A stretch of DNA of 64,000 nucleotides, from the NCBI GenBank assembly GCA_963805445.1, contig CAWDUI010000055.1:248001-312000 (forward strand), written 5' to 3'. The notes beneath the pieces were generated by a model. The model was not told the DNA's origin. It made no database searches and saw only the letters and a list, made by a program, of their open reading frames with translations. Numbering within the stretch: the first letter of the stretch is position 1; every line of letters starts with the position of its first letter. This stretch comes from JAENVT01 sp963805445 (GTDB lineage Bacteria; Actinomycetota; Acidimicrobiia; Acidimicrobiales; Ilumatobacteraceae). The position numbers and the translations under genes are program-made. This document shows positions 17,878 through 29,154 of the stretch, piece after piece.

Positions 17878-19206
17878 GTGAGTCAGGTGGCGTTCGACTT
17901 CGATCTCGACGACGGTGGCGTCCCCACGTATTCGGTGGGTGAGCTCGCCGAGGCCATCAACTCCGCCATCCGCAGGCGTTTCACCGACGGGGTGTGGGTT
18001 CGTGGCGAGATCCAGGGATGGAGCGAGCGCGGGCCGCACGCCTACTTCCGTCTCGTCGAGGAGACCGACGACGGCAAGGCGGCGATCAACATCCAGTTCT
18101 TCGCCAACTCGCGCATGCGGCTGCGCCCGATCCTCAGCAAGCACCGGCTGCGCCTCGGCGACGGGCTGAAGGTACGGATCTTCGGCCATCTCGACTACTT
18201 CGCCCCATCGGGTCAACTCGGCCTGAAGATGAGCGGCCTCGACCCGCGGTTCACCCTCGGCGAGATGGCCCTGGAGCGCGACGACGTCGTGCGGCGACTG
18301 GTCGCCAGCGGTCTGTTCGATGCCAACCGCCGCACTCGCGTGGCCGCGGCACCGTTACGCATCGGTGTGGTCACCAGCACGGCCAGCGCCGCGTGGGGCG
18401 ACTTCACCCACGAGCTCGACCGCAGTGGGCTGGCCTTTCGGCTGCGGGTCATCGACGTGCGCGTGCAGGGCGAATGGGCCGTCGACATGGTCTCCGGCGC
18501 GTTGCGAACGCTGACCCGCCACGACGACCTCGACGTTGTCGTGCTGATTCGCGGCGGTGGCTCCAAGACCGAGCTCGCCACCTTCGACCACGAGGCCATC
18601 GCCACGGCGATCGCCACTTCGCCGCTGCCGGTGTTCACCGGCCTCGGGCACGAGATCGACCGCAGCGTGGCCGACGAGGTTGCGCACAGCTCGTTGAAGA
18701 CCCCGACGGCGTGTGCCGCCGCGCTGGTCGAGCACGTCTACGCCTTTCGGGCCGAGGTCGAACAGGTGTGGACCACCATCGAGGGTCGCGCCAACCGGGC
18801 ACTGCACGACGCCAACACGTCGCTGGCCACGCTGGCCCACGGGGTCCGCCGGGCCACGGTGTCGGCGGTAGAGCGCAGCGACGATCGCCTCGGCCACCGG
18901 GGCCATCGACTGGGCGTCGCGGCCGATCGGGCCCTCGAGCGATCCACCGATCGGCTCGCCGCGGCCCGTGCCTCGCTGGCCCGGATGCCGGCCAGGCTCG
19001 AGCCCGAGCTGCGACATCTCGACGCCGTTGCCGCCCGGGTCCGCTTGCTCGATCCGGCGCACACCATGGCCCGCGGCTGGAGCATCACCCGCGCCGCCGA
19101 CGGCACGATCGTTCGCGACGCCGGCGATCTCGTCGCCGGGGCGACCATCGTCACCACGTTCGCCAAGGGAAGTGCGACCAGCCGCATCGAGGAGACCACG
19201 ACATGA
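17878..19206 (+). CDS. xseA: Exodeoxyribonuclease VII large subunit
   Basis: Catalytic subunit of exonuclease VII, which degrades single-stranded DNA from both ends. It has the N-terminal OB fold (about residues 12-110, TYSVGELAEAINSAIRRRF), the catalytic core with VTSTASAAWGDF and LIRGGGSKTELATFDHE, the domain end TGLGHEIDRSVADEVAH, and a long C-terminal helical region where XseB binds. The 442 residues are normal. The start is GTG 17878, 18 nt after rmuC, and the stop overlaps the xseB start in ATGA. Confidence 0.94.
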   Translation: MSQVAFDFDLDDGGVPTYSVGELAEAINSAIRRRFTDGVWVRGEIQGWSERGPHAYFRLVEETDDGKAAINIQFFANSRMRLRPILSKHRLRLGDGLKVRIFGHLDYFAPSGQLGLKMSGLDPRFTLGEMALERDDVVRRLVASGLFDANRRTRVAAAPLRIGVVTSTASAAWGDFTHELDRSGLAFRLRVIDVRVQGEWAVDMVSGALRTLTRHDDLDVVVLIRGGGSKTELATFDHEAIATAIATSPLPVFTGLGHEIDRSVADEVAHSSLKTPTACAAALVEHVYAFRAEVEQVWTTIEGRANRALHDANTSLATLAHGVRRATVSAVERSDDRLGHRGHRLGVAADRALERSTDRLAAARASLARMPARLEPELRHLDAVAARVRLLDPAHTMARGWSITRAADGTIVRDAGDLVAGATIVTTFAKGSATSRIEETTT

Positions 19207-19415
19207 CCGAACCAGTTGCCACCGGGTACGCCGCGGCGCTCGCCGAGTTGGAGACGATCCTCGGCCAACTCGAGCGGACCGATGTCGACGTCGACGTGCT
19301 CGCGGCTCAGGTCAAGCGCGCCGCCGAGCTGATCGGGTTCTGTCGCGACCGGATCGGCAACGCTCGCCTGCACATCGAGCAGGTCGTCGCCGATCTCGGT
19401 GACGATCCGAGCTGA
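19203..19415 (+). CDS. xseB: Exodeoxyribonuclease VII small subunit
   Basis: 70-residue helical protein that wraps the XseA C-terminal helices. It shows the usual YAAALAELETILGQLER opening and IGFCRDRIGNARLHIEQV near the end. ATG 19203 overlaps the xseA TGA by 4 nt, which indicates translational coupling and a fixed subunit ratio. Confidence 0.92.
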   Translation: MTEPVATGYAAALAELETILGQLERTDVDVDVLAAQVKRAAELIGFCRDRIGNARLHIEQVVADLGDDPS

Positions 19416-19428
19416 TACGTTTTTCCAC

Positions 19429-20178
19429 ATGTCGGCAACATCATCGATCTCCACCGACGTGGTGGTCACCGCCAAACGGGAGTTGGCCGCAGCGTTCCGT
19501 GCCGCTGCGTTCTTCGGGTTCAACGAGGGCATCGACAACCACTTCTCGCTGGCCGTGCCCGGCCACGACGACCTGTTCCTGCTCAATCGCTACGGACCGC
19601 ACTGGTCGGAGATCACCGAAGCCGACATCTTGGCGATCGACTTCGACGGTCGCGTGGTCGACGGCGAGGGCGAGTGGGAGACCTCGGCGTTCATGATCCA
19701 CCGCGGATGCCATCAGGCCAGGTCGTCGGCACGAGCCGTGTTCCACACGCACATGCCCTACGCCACGGCGTTGTCGCTGACCGTTGGTGGCTTCGACAGC
19801 AAACTCAGCCAGAACGCGATGCTGTTCCACAACCGCGTGGCCAACCTTGCCTACGGAGGCCTCGTCGATGCCGCCGAGGAGGGCTGCCGGTTCGGTGAGG
19901 TGATCGGCGACGACATCACGGTCGTGATGCTGGCCAACCACGGGGTGATGGTGATCGGGACCGACGTCGCCGACGCGTGGCAGAAGCTCTACTTCTTCGA
20001 GCGGGCCTGCCAAGTGCAGGTCCTGGCGCAATCGACGGGCCAACCGCTGATCCGGGTCAGCGACGCCATTGCCGAGCACACGGCGATGCAGTGGCTGAAG
20101 GAAGCACCGAAGGCCGCCACACAATTCGCCGCCGTGCAACGCATCGTCGACGGTACAGCGAGCCAACTTCACGCCTAG
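19429..20178 (+). CDS. Class II aldolase/adducin domain protein
   Basis: 249-residue member of the zinc-dependent class II aldolase/adducin fold. The motif FNEGIDNHFSLAVPG is the N-terminal active-site loop, VFHTHMPYATAL carries two zinc ligands (HxH), and VVMLANHGVMVIG supplies the third. Members act as fuculose/ribulose-phosphate aldolases, as dehydratases, or have unknown substrates. The residues here do not settle the substrate. ATG 19429 lies 14 nt after xseB, so it is probably in the same transcript although unrelated in function. Confidence 0.85.
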   Translation: MSATSSISTDVVVTAKRELAAAFRAAAFFGFNEGIDNHFSLAVPGHDDLFLLNRYGPHWSEITEADILAIDFDGRVVDGEGEWETSAFMIHRGCHQARSSARAVFHTHMPYATALSLTVGGFDSKLSQNAMLFHNRVANLAYGGLVDAAEEGCRFGEVIGDDITVVMLANHGVMVIGTDVADAWQKLYFFERACQVQVLAQSTGQPLIRVSDAIAEHTAMQWLKEAPKAATQFAAVQRIVDGTASQLHA

Positions 20179-20187
20179 CCTGCGAGG

Positions 20188-21254
20188 GTGCCCGCAGCAG
20201 CCCCGCCATCATCGCTCGCAGGCATTGCCCGCAGCGTCGAAGCCCGTTTGCGGATGCTGCTCGACCACGAGACGGCACGGTGGGCGGCGTTCGACGACGA
20301 TCTGCGCGTTCCCGATGGAGCACATCGCCAGGCTGGTGCTCAGCGGCGGAAAGCGACTGCGGCCGGCGTTCTGCCACTGGGGATTCGTCGGCGCCGGCGG
20401 TGCGCCCGATGATCGGCGGATCATCGATGCCGGTGCGGCGCTGGAGCTGATGCATGCCTTCGCCCTGTTCCACGACGACGTGATGGATGACGCGACCAGC
20501 CGCAGGGGCACCCCGACCACGCACACCGTCTTTGCCGGAATGCACGCCACCGCGGGATGGGCCGGCGAGTCGCGGCGCTTCGGCGAGGGCGTGGCCATCC
20601 TCGTCGGCGACCTCGCGTTCGTGATGGCGGATCAACTGCTGCTCGACGCGCCGCGCGATGCATGGGTGATCTGGAACGAGTTGCGCACAGAGCTGAACGT
20701 CGGCCAGTTGCTCGACATCGTCGGCAGTGTGCGCGGCGATCGACGGCTCGACAAGGCGGAGCGGATCTGCCGCTACAAGAGTGGCAAGTACACCGTCGAA
20801 CGGCCGCTACACCTCGGTGCCGTGCTGGCAGCGCCCGAGCGCGCGTCCGAGCTCTTGCCGGCGCTGAGCGCCTACGGGTTGCCGCTGGGGGACGCGTTCC
20901 AGATGCGCGACGACGTGATGGGTGCTTTCGGTGACGAAGCGATCACGGGCAAACCCGTCGGCGGCGATCTCCACGAAGGGAAGCCGACACCGCTCCTGGC
21001 CCGCGCCGTGGCCGCGGCAACACCTGCGCAACGAGCAGTGCTCGACGCGCGTCGGCTCACCCGACCTCGACGACGCCACCATCGCCACGATGCAACAGGT
21101 GATCGTCGACACCGGAGCCTTGGCAGCGTTGGAGGCCCAGATCGCTGCGCTGACAGACGAGGCCGTCACGGCGATCGAGATCGCACCGATCGCACCGCAC
21201 GCCCGAGCCGAGTTGATCGCGCTCGCCAACTACGTCAGTTGGCGTGAGGTCTGA
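20188..21254 (+). CDS. Polyprenyl diphosphate synthase (frameshifted)
   Basis: Trans-prenyltransferase that condenses isopentenyl diphosphate onto an allylic diphosphate. The start is GTG 20188. The first frame covers the N-terminus to about 20315, the second holds the substrate motifs (GGKRLRP, then FHDDVMDDATSRRG as the first Asp-rich motif, and QMRDDVMGAFGD with TGKPVGGDLHEGK as the second), and the third, after about 21045, gives the C-terminal helices to 21254. The second motif has DDVMG where many synthases have DDxxD; actinomycete homologues often show this form. Product length cannot be read reliably. The downstream helicase gene is convergent and overlaps the end by 25 nt. Both shifts are likely assembly indels. 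Confidence 0.88.
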
Positions 21255-24200
21255 GGCCCGGGCCCGGAGGCGCGCAACGCGGCCAGCAACTCCGCCGCCT
21301 CCAAGATCTCGACGGCGATCTCGACAGCGGCCCTGCCGTCGGGCTGGGCAACTGCCAGCCATGCCTCACTGACCCGCATGCCCGTGGCCTGCTGGAGCGC
21401 GGCGACATATCCCGACATCTGTGGTTGGTAGCGCCCGGCCAGCTCGACCGGCGACGTGATCAAGGTGTCGGTCTTGAAGTCGACCAGCGTCAGCGTGCCA
21501 TCGGGATTGACGAACACGGCGTCGACGTAACCCCACACGGTGATGTCTGCGAACTGGGCCCCGACGTACATCTCCCGGCGGCAGTTGGTCGACGACTGCA
21601 TGCGGGCGAACAGCTCGCCGCGCAGCAGCGAGTGCACCATCTGTTCGATGTCGTGACGCCGGTCGAGCACCCCCTCGGCCTCCGAGGCGACCTCGACCAA
21701 CGTCGGCAGGCCACGGGTCGGGTCGTCGAGCGCGACCTGCTGCATCACGGCGTGCACCGCGCTGCCCTTGGCGGTTCCGAAGCGGCCACCGCGACGACTG
21801 GGACGGTCGTTGGGACCGGGCTCCTTGCGGTTCCCCGGGTCAGTGGCCTCATGGTCGTCACTGTCGGGTTGCCGGCGGCCAACGGCGGCGCCGAAGCGCT
21901 CGCCGGGCGCAACCGCCTCGTCGTCGGTCTCGTCCTCGTCGACCACGAACAACGACCCTTGCACCAGGTTGGCATCCGACGTCGGGCCCGCAGCATCGCC
22001 GAGCGCCTTGGCCAAGCCGCTCGGAGTCCAGATCCGGCGGATCTGCCCGGCGGTGCGGTCCACCTCCTGCGGCTCGTCAACGGGCGCGGTCGCCGCGACG
22101 CCCGAGGGTCGCGCATGGTCGGGAGGCTGGGCGACCGGCATCAGCGGATCGGCGCACACCGCCAGGGCGACGGCGTCGGCGGTGGTCACCGAGCCGACCA
22201 GCCGGCCCGCCGCGCAGTTGGCGGTCTTGTGGTGCATCGACACCACGAGGTGATCCTTGGCCCGGGTGAAGGCCACGTAGAGCAGGCGAGCTTCCTCCGC
22301 CTTGGAGCGCTGCCGCTCGATCGCGGCGATCTCGGCGAGCCCGGTACTGGTCATCCTTCCGAGCCGGGTCAACGCCTTGCCGTCGTGCCAACGAACTCCG
22401 GTGGCGGCGTTGCCCGCGTCGGCGCCGCCCAGGCCGGCGACGACGGTGATGGGAAACTCCAGGCCCTTGGCGGCGTGGACCGTCATGATCCGCAGCGAGT
22501 CCTCGCCTTCGTCGGTGCTGAGCTCGACCCGATCGATGTCGTCGATGCGCCGATCAACCCACGCCAGGTACTCGGCCAAGGTGCCACCGGTGGCGTCGCT
22601 CCAGGCGCGGGCCTCGTCGATCACGTAGCGAACCCTGCGCCACGTCTCGCGGGCCACCTGCTCGCCTTCGTACAACGCCGAGGCAACGCCCCGCCAGTTG
22701 TCGTAGAGCTCGGCGATCAGCTCGGCGGGAGTTCGCTCGTGCTTGCGACGGCCGAACTGCTCGATCGTCCGCAATGCATCGCCGACGGTCCCGGCCTCCT
22801 TCGTGAACACCCGGAAGTCGTGGGGATATCGCGCCGGCGATGACGCAGGGCCGTGGCGATGCTCCATCAACTGCCGGTCGTCGATCCCGAAGATGGATGT
22901 GCGCAGCGCGGTGACGACCTTCAACTGGTTCGTCGGGTCGTCGACCGCTCGCAACACACGCAACAGCTCGTACACCTCCCGCGATCCGTAGATCAACGTG
23001 CCACCCTCGACCCGATAGGGCAGGCCGGCCTGGCGAAACGTGTGCTCGAGCACGCCGAGGCGCGTGCGGCTGCGGATCAGCACGGTGATGTCGCGGTAGG
23101 TCGCGGCGCGGTCCCCGTCGTGATCGGTGACGGTCCACTGCGTTGGTCGGGCGACGATCTGCTGCACGAGCGCGGCGATGTCGGCGGCTTCCCCGCGTGC
23201 GGTGGCTTCGGCGGAGGGGTAATCGAGCTTCGACCAGCCGGGCATGCCCAGCACGACGACGCCAGGGCCGTCGGCGGGAGCGTTCGGCCGACGTTGCGGT
23301 TCGAGCGGGGTGTAGGCGACATGCGCCGACTCGGCGTCGTCGTCGACCAGCGCGAACCGATGGGCCAGCACGGCGTTGATCCAGGCACACACGTCGGCGC
23401 GTGTGCGCCGATTGATCCTCAACTCCTGACTGGTCGAGTCGGCTTCCAGCAGGCTGGAGAACAACTCGACATCGGCGTTGCGGAAGCCGTAGATCGACTG
23501 CTTCGGGTCACCGACAGCGAACAGCGACGACGGCGGCGACGGTGCCGTCGGGCGAGGTGAGCTCGCGAGATCACGTCGAACTGCACCTGGTCGGTGTCTT
23601 GGAACTCGTCGACGAACAGGTAGCGATGACGTTCGCGAACCTGGTCGCGGACATCGGGCCGGGTCTGCAGCAACCGGCGGGTCAGCACCAGCAGATCGTC
23701 GAACGACAACTCGCCGCGGGCGATGCGCTCAGCGGCGGTGTCGATCACGATCGGGGCCAGCGCCGTCATCAGTTGGCCCAATGCCGGCTCGAAGCACGCG
23801 AAGCGGATTGCTGCCTTGAACGGCTCCCAAGCCGCACCCGATCGGGTACCGCTCGCCCAAGGCCGCCGCAGCGTTGGCCAGTGCCGGGATCGACGGCACG
23901 AACTCGAGCGCCGTCTTTGCTTCGACGACGGCTTTGTCGAACTTGGCCCGCATCGACGCCGATGCCGACACGTAGCGCTCGTCGCCGGCGACGTCGTCGA
24001 GCATGCGCATCACCGTGGCCCGGGCGACGGCGATCGACATGGGGCGTTCGATGGGAGTGCTCGCCAAGCGCAGCCAGTCGTTGTCGATCGCCTTGACCAG
24101 ATCGGGGAGGAACGACATCGCCCCGAACGAGGCGATCACCATCAGTGCCTCCTCGATCGCCGGCTTCTTCGAGGCTCGCTCGTACAACGTCTGCACGGCC

Positions 24201-24571
24201 TGCTCGGCCCGCTCGTCGGCCATCGCGCCCGACGTCAACTCGTCGGCCGTGGTGAACTTCGGTGGCAACCCGGCCTCGATCGGGTAACGCCGCAGCAGCG
24301 ACTGGCAGAACCCATGGATGGTCCCGATGAACGCCTCGTCGAGCGCCACCGTGTTGCCGAGCGATTCACGCAGGCGGTGCGAGACCTCGCGTGCGGCCTT
24401 CTCGGTGAAGGTGATCACCACCAGTTGGTTGGGGTGCACCCCAGGCATCGCCACCAGCGCAGCGACCCGGGCGACCAAGCTGGTGGTCTTGCCGCTGCCG
24501 GCACCGGCCGACACGGCGAGCGATCCCGCGGGGTCGGCGTCGACCCACGGCGGCAGCACGATCCCGCTCAT
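21230..24571 (-). CDS. AddA-like UvrD-type helicase-nuclease (frameshifted)
   Basis: Superfamily 1A helicase with a C-terminal nuclease domain, the motor subunit of an AddAB/AdnAB-type double-strand-break resection enzyme. From ATG 24571, Walker A GAGSGKTTS is near residues 22-30; motif Ia TFTEKAAREV, motif II LFVDEFQDTD, motif III VGDPKQSIYGFR, motif V MTVHAAKGLEFP and motif VI LLYVAFTRAKDHL follow. The PD-(D/E)XK nuclease domain includes GYVDAVFVNPDG and TLVDFKTDT. Shifts near 23850 and 23530 split the gene into three frames; rejoined it has about 1,110 residues. ATG overlaps the TGA of the upstream AddB-like gene, so the pair is translationally coupled. Confidence 0.9.
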
Positions 24572-27543
24572 TCGCTGCCCGGCCCGTCGTCGGTCTCGTC
24601 GTCGTCGCCGACGTTCCCGGGGAACAACCGGGCCCGCTCGGCGAGCTCCTCGACGCCCAGCGAGTCGACACAGCAGATCAGGCAACGACCGTTCGGGGTG
24701 TGTGGCCGTGGAGCGAACCGTCCTTCGACGATCTCGCTCGAACCAACGAGCGACGTACGCCTCGAACTCGGCGATCAAGGTCGGGTCGAGCGTGATCGGG
24801 CGCGGGACCGCCTTGCCGTCGCGGACGTGCAGGTAGCGCGCGGTTGCCGGCGGCGCATCGGACTCGGTCGTCGCCCGCCAGGGTCACGCGGTTCTGATCG
24901 GCGGCCCGCGGCGTACAGCGGGAGCTGCAGGCGGCGTCCGTCGTCGAGCGCGTTCCGCATCGACACCGCTGCGCTGGTCTTGAAGTCGGTGACTCGCAGC
25001 GTGCCGTCGGGCAGCAGATCGATGCGGTCGATCTTGCCGCCGAACTGCGCTCCGGCGACGACGACTCCATCGAACGAGTGCTCGCCGGCAACCGGCTGCG
25101 ACGAACTCCGCGGCCTCGGCGTCGAGCGTCGCGGCAATGGACCGCAGGATGTGCGCTCGTTCCGCTCGCCATGCACTGGCGTGCCCGAGGCGATGTTCGA
25201 CACCGATCGAGTCGGCGAGCTCGTCGAGCACTTCGATCGACCGCTGGTGCATCGCCGGGAGATGAACGTCGCGGAGCCACGGCGGCCGTTGGTCGGCTTC
25301 GATGGCCAGCCACTCCGCCGCAACGTGTTCGAAAACGGCATGCACGAGCACCCCGCGCTCAGCCGGCTCGATCGACAGGATCGCCGCCGCGTCGGTCTCC
25401 TCGCTGACATGCAGCACGTACTGGCCGAAGTAGTCGAGACCACACTTGGCCTGTCGCTCGATCGCCGTGATCGCCCACGGCCGATCGATTGGGATCAGCG
25501 AAGGGTGCGGGCCGACCATGCCGTCGAACTCCGTCGGCTGCGGATCCAGCCGGGCCCGCAACGCGTTGGCTCGACGGGCCAGGCGCGGCGAACCGAGATG
25601 GGCATCGGCCGTGCGGGCCAGCCGCTCGGAGGTTGTCAACGCATGGTCGTCGAGCAGGCCGACCGCGTGGGATTCGTGCTGCTCGATCACCATCCCGGCG
25701 AACAACGGCGACGGGTAGACCTCGCCGCCGCGGCGAAGGTCAGTACGCGCATACGTCGCCGTGACCACCGCCTCGCTGCGCAGCACCGCGTTCCAGGCAC
25801 GCTCGGCGCGCGAGGCCATCGCCCGCGGCCCCTCGATGACCGTCGCCGCCGACTCGGGGAGGTCGCGGCCCAACAGCAGGTCGTCGACGGTCGACACCGG
25901 CAACACGCCTTCGTTCACGCCGACGACGAAGATGTGCGCGGCGTCGATGCAGACCGCGCCACCGATGTCGGCGATCGTCACGGCACCGGCGGCGTCGCCA
26001 CGGCGGCGCACCGGGGTATCGAGCAGCGTGCCGACCACCTGACGAAGGGCCGTCGACGAGAACGCCACGGCAACACCGTCGTGATCGAGCTCGGCCAGGC
26101 CTGACACGATCCGTTCGACGTGATCGGCGGCATTGCGCTGCCACGCCGGACCATCTGCCCACGCCCGCTCGCGCCATGTCGGCGCACCGATGTGGTCGGC
26201 GAGGATCGCCTGGAGCGCTTTGACGGCGGCCTCCCACGTCGTCGCCCGCAGCACGCGCTGCGACTGGCTGCGCAACCGATCGACGAGCTTCAGCAACCGG
26301 TCGAGGGCTTCGCGGTCGGCGGTCTCCCGAGCGGTCGGTTCGGCATCGGCCTCGCTGCGGGCCCACCGCTGCCGGCGAGCCCAGTTGGCGGCATCCAGCT
26401 TTTCGCCGGCGCGCTCCCAATCGGCAACCGTGACCAGGCTGAGCCTGCGGCACAACGACGTCCACTGCCCGACACGGCGTGGAGCACCGAAATCGCCGAC
26501 GGTGTACAGCGGGGCCACCGACAGCAGCCGGAACACGTTGGGACGGTCCCATCCGCCCACCACGCCGTCGACCACATGGCGCAGCACCTGGCCGGCAACC
26601 GACCCACGCAACCGCTCGACAGCACCGCCCGACCAGGCGATCCCCGCACGCTGCAACTCGTCGCGCACCGGGCGGCGGTAGGTGGCCGCGGCGCACACGA
26701 CGGCGATGTCGTCGGCAGGGACCCCGTCATCGATCAGGCGAGCGCACTGGCGAATCGCGTGGCGGACCTCTTCGTCGGGATCGGGACACGAGATCACCCG
26801 CGGCGGCGTCGCCGGCGGCGCGGGCGGTGGCTCGCCGCAGCCGAAGCGACCGCAGCTGGTCGATGAACGCCGTGTCGTTCGGTGCGGGCACCACGGCAAC
26901 CGTGCGGCACAAGGGCGCGCGCGGCGAGCCGGCGCAGGAACGGGACCTGCGCCGGATGGAACGTGTCGGTGGCGACCAGCACGACGCGGAGCTCGGCCAG
27001 CGTCGAGTCGGCCACGGCGTCGATCGCGGCCAGCGTGGCGCTCTCGTCGCGCACGCCCAGGGCGACGAGGCGTTGCCGGGCGCGCCCGATCACGTCGACC
27101 AGCGCGGCGCGCACCGAGGCCGGATCACCGGCGAGCGATCGCAACGCATCGGGTGCCACGTGCGCAGCACGCAGCGCCATCGCCATGTCGACCAGTGCAT
27201 CGATCGTTGCCGGGTGCTCGCGGACTCCGCGCAGCGCAGCCGGACAGTCGTCGCTGCCGAGCACCGACGTGATGGCCGCCAGCTGGAGCTGGGTTGTCAC
27301 GGCACGCATCGTGCTGACCGATGAATCGACCAGTTCGACGGCCAGATCGATGGGGGTCAGGAAGCGGATGCCGGCGACCCCGCCGGACACGCGGGGCAGC
27401 AACCGTCGCAGCGTGCCGGCGGTTGCGCCGGGTGGCACGACGACGATGACCTCACCGAGCCGATCGTCGCCCTGCAGCTCGGCGATCGCCGCTGCCACGC
27501 CCTCGGCGACGCCACGCCCCGGCCGGACCCACCGCGCCGTCAT
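24568..27543 (-). CDS. AddB-like PD-(D/E)XK nuclease/inactive helicase (frameshifted)
   Basis: Partner of the AddA-like protein. The N-terminus (MTARWVRPGRGVAEGVAAA) has a helicase-like strand-loop VVVPPGATAGT without the Walker A Lys, as in AddB-type subunits that do not hydrolyse ATP. The middle has helicase-like remnants (IFVVGVNEGVLPVST). The C-terminal nuclease has GGKIDRIDLLPDGTLRVTDF, where the Asp and the DFKT Lys form the PD-(D/E)XK site, and AKCGLDYFGQY upstream. Several frame shifts occur (near 26870, 25100, 24890 and 24735). The last frame reads NGRCLICCVDSLG and stops at 24568, 4 nt into the AddA start. The Cys residues may be what remains of, or a variant of, the AddB iron-sulphur staple. 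Confidence 0.85.
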
Positions 27544-28191
27544 CTACGACCCGCCGTACATCGCCAGGGCGTCGCTCACCGAGCAGGTCGTCACCCCGAT
27601 CTCGTCGACGACGGCCGCCAGCCACGGTGGGCGGACCACGGCGGCCACGGAGACCGGCTCATCGAGACCCGACGATTCGACGGCCATGCGCACGAACAAC
27701 GTCGCATAGTCGGGCGGTCGCAGGTCGCGCGACAGCTCGAACAGCGCGTACGGATCCGGCGGATGCGCGCTCGGGGCCAGCGTGACGAAGCTCTGCGACG
27801 TCGGCCCGATCGCGCCGCCCGCCAGACCCGGCCCATCGCACAGCACGCACCGCGGACCTGCTGCGGCCTGGCCCCGGCAAGCATCAACGCGACGTAGGCC
27901 CCCAAGCCCGCGACCGACGACCGTGGCTGTCCCCAGCTCGGCCAGGGCCACGTCGGCGTCGGCCAGCACGATCTCGGCGGTGTAGCCGCCGCCGGGCGGC
28001 ACGGTCGACTGCCCGTGTCCGGTGAAATCGAGGGCCGCGACTGCTCCGCTCCATTGCTGCGCCCAGTGGGGAACGGCCGTCGGTGAGGCCTCGCCGAGCC
28101 CGTGCAGCAGCAGCAACGGGGTGCCCGTGCCATCTCGAAGGACGTGCAGCGCGAGTTCGATCTTGTTGTGCCGCAGCATCGTGATCGTCAT
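27544..28191 (-). CDS. Alpha/beta hydrolase (frameshifted in the middle)
   Basis: Short alpha/beta hydrolase of about 216 residues. LLLLHGLGEAS is the oxyanion-hole strand and LDFTGHGQS the following loop. The elbow is expected at VVGRGLGAYVALMLAG, where the usual Ser of GxSxG is replaced by Arg-Gly-Leu, so the nucleophile may be missing. The frame leaves and returns between about 27890 and 27840 (two compensating indels), because the C-terminal part DPYALFELSRDLRPPDYATL is again in the first frame. It overlaps the next hydrolase by 4 nt upstream, and its stop directly abuts the AddB-like ATG, so all four genes form one operon. Confidence 0.75.
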   Translation of the reverse strand: MTITMLRHNKIELALHVLRDGTGTPLLLLHGLGEASPTAVPHWAQQWSGAVAALDFTGHGQSTVPPGGGYTAEIVLADADVALAELGTATVVGRGLGGLRRVDACRGQAAAGPRCVLCDGPGLAGGAIGPTSQSFVTLAPSAHPPDPYALFELSRDLRPPDYATLFVRMAVESSGLDEPVSVAAVVRPPWLAAVVDEIGVTTCSVSDALAMYGGS

Positions 28192-29096
28192 GTCGACCCC
28201 AGGAAGTCGAGCACCATGCCGGCGACGAGGTCGGGTTGTTCGATGTGCACGAAGTGCCCAACGCCGTCGAGCAGTTCGACACGGCCGCCATCAGGGATGT
28301 AGAGGTCGAGGTGTTGCGGCAGCGTGCCCCAACCCATCTCCTCCAACTCCGAGCCGAGCACACCGAGGAACGGCATGCCCAGGCCGGGCAGGCGGGTCAT
28401 CGTCCACTCCGGTCGCCACGGGCCGAACCCGCCGAAGCGCATCGACGCGTCGATCTTCCATCGCCAGCCATCGGGGTCGTGGCGGGCACCGACGGTGACG
28501 AGGTGGCACAACCACTCGAACGACAACCGTGGGTTCATCCGGCCGCGGCGGCGGGCGAGCTCCTCGATCGTGCCGGGATGGCGGGCCAGGTCGGCGGTGC
28601 GGCGGCGGTGATCGAGCCATCCGGAGATCTCTCCGGCCACCATTCTCGTCCGTTCGTGCTCGGCGACGTCGGGCACGCGGCGCTTCGACGGCAGCCCGTC
28701 GAGGTTGACCAGGTGGCTGAACCGGTACGGCTGGGCGTCGGCCAACTGGATCATCAGCGAGCCGCCCTTGGAGTGCCCGATCACCGGGGCCGGGCGCTGG
28801 GTCACGGTGTCCATGACCGCCATGGCATCGCGGATGTCGGCGTCCCAGCCGTACAACGGAGCGTGGTCGCTGTCTCCGTGACCACGTTGATCCCAGGCCA
28901 CAACACGCCAACCGGCGGCCGCCAGCTTCGGCGCGAAGACCTCGTACGTCCGGCTGAAATCGAATCCCCCGTGAACCAGAAACAGGGGCTGACCAGCCTC
29001 GTCTCCCCATTCATGGATCGCCAGGCCGAGCCCGCCGACGTCGATCCGGTACTGCCGGGCGGGTGCGACAGCACCTGCGAACTCGCCCGACGACAT
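28188..29096 (-). CDS. Alpha/beta hydrolase
   Basis: 302-residue intact alpha/beta hydrolase, epoxide hydrolase/esterase-like. It has LFLVHGGFDFSRT (oxyanion loop), WDQRGHGDSD, the nucleophile elbow GHSKGG and the catalytic His in GVGHFVHIEQPD. The substrate is unknown. ATG 29096 (MSSGEFAGAV) was chosen over the longer frame, whose first 68 codons run antisense through the LysM lipoprotein. It is the first gene of the hydrolase-hydrolase-addB-addA operon and divergent from the LysM gene (58 nt). Confidence 0.87.
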   Translation of the reverse strand: MSSGEFAGAVAPARQYRIDVGGLGLAIHEWGDEAGQPLFLVHGGFDFSRTYEVFAPKLAAAGWRVVAWDQRGHGDSDHAPLYGWDADIRDAMAVMDTVTQRPAPVIGHSKGGSLMIQLADAQPYRFSHLVNLDGLPSKRRVPDVAEHERTRMVAGEISGWLDHRRRTADLARHPGTIEELARRRGRMNPRLSFEWLCHLVTVGARHDPDGWRWKIDASMRFGGFGPWRPEWTMTRLPGLGMPFLGVLGSELEEMGWGTLPQHLDLYIPDGGRVELLDGVGHFVHIEQPDLVAGMVLDFLGST

Positions 29097-29154
29097 GCCG
29101 CCCAGCGTACGGCCCCGTGGAAGTCGGGCGCGAACCCGCATAACATCACCCACC

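Noticed and set aside
21425..22843. Plus-strand frame of 472 codons
   Set aside because: Antisense to the AddA-like helicase motifs; shadow of GC-rich third positions.
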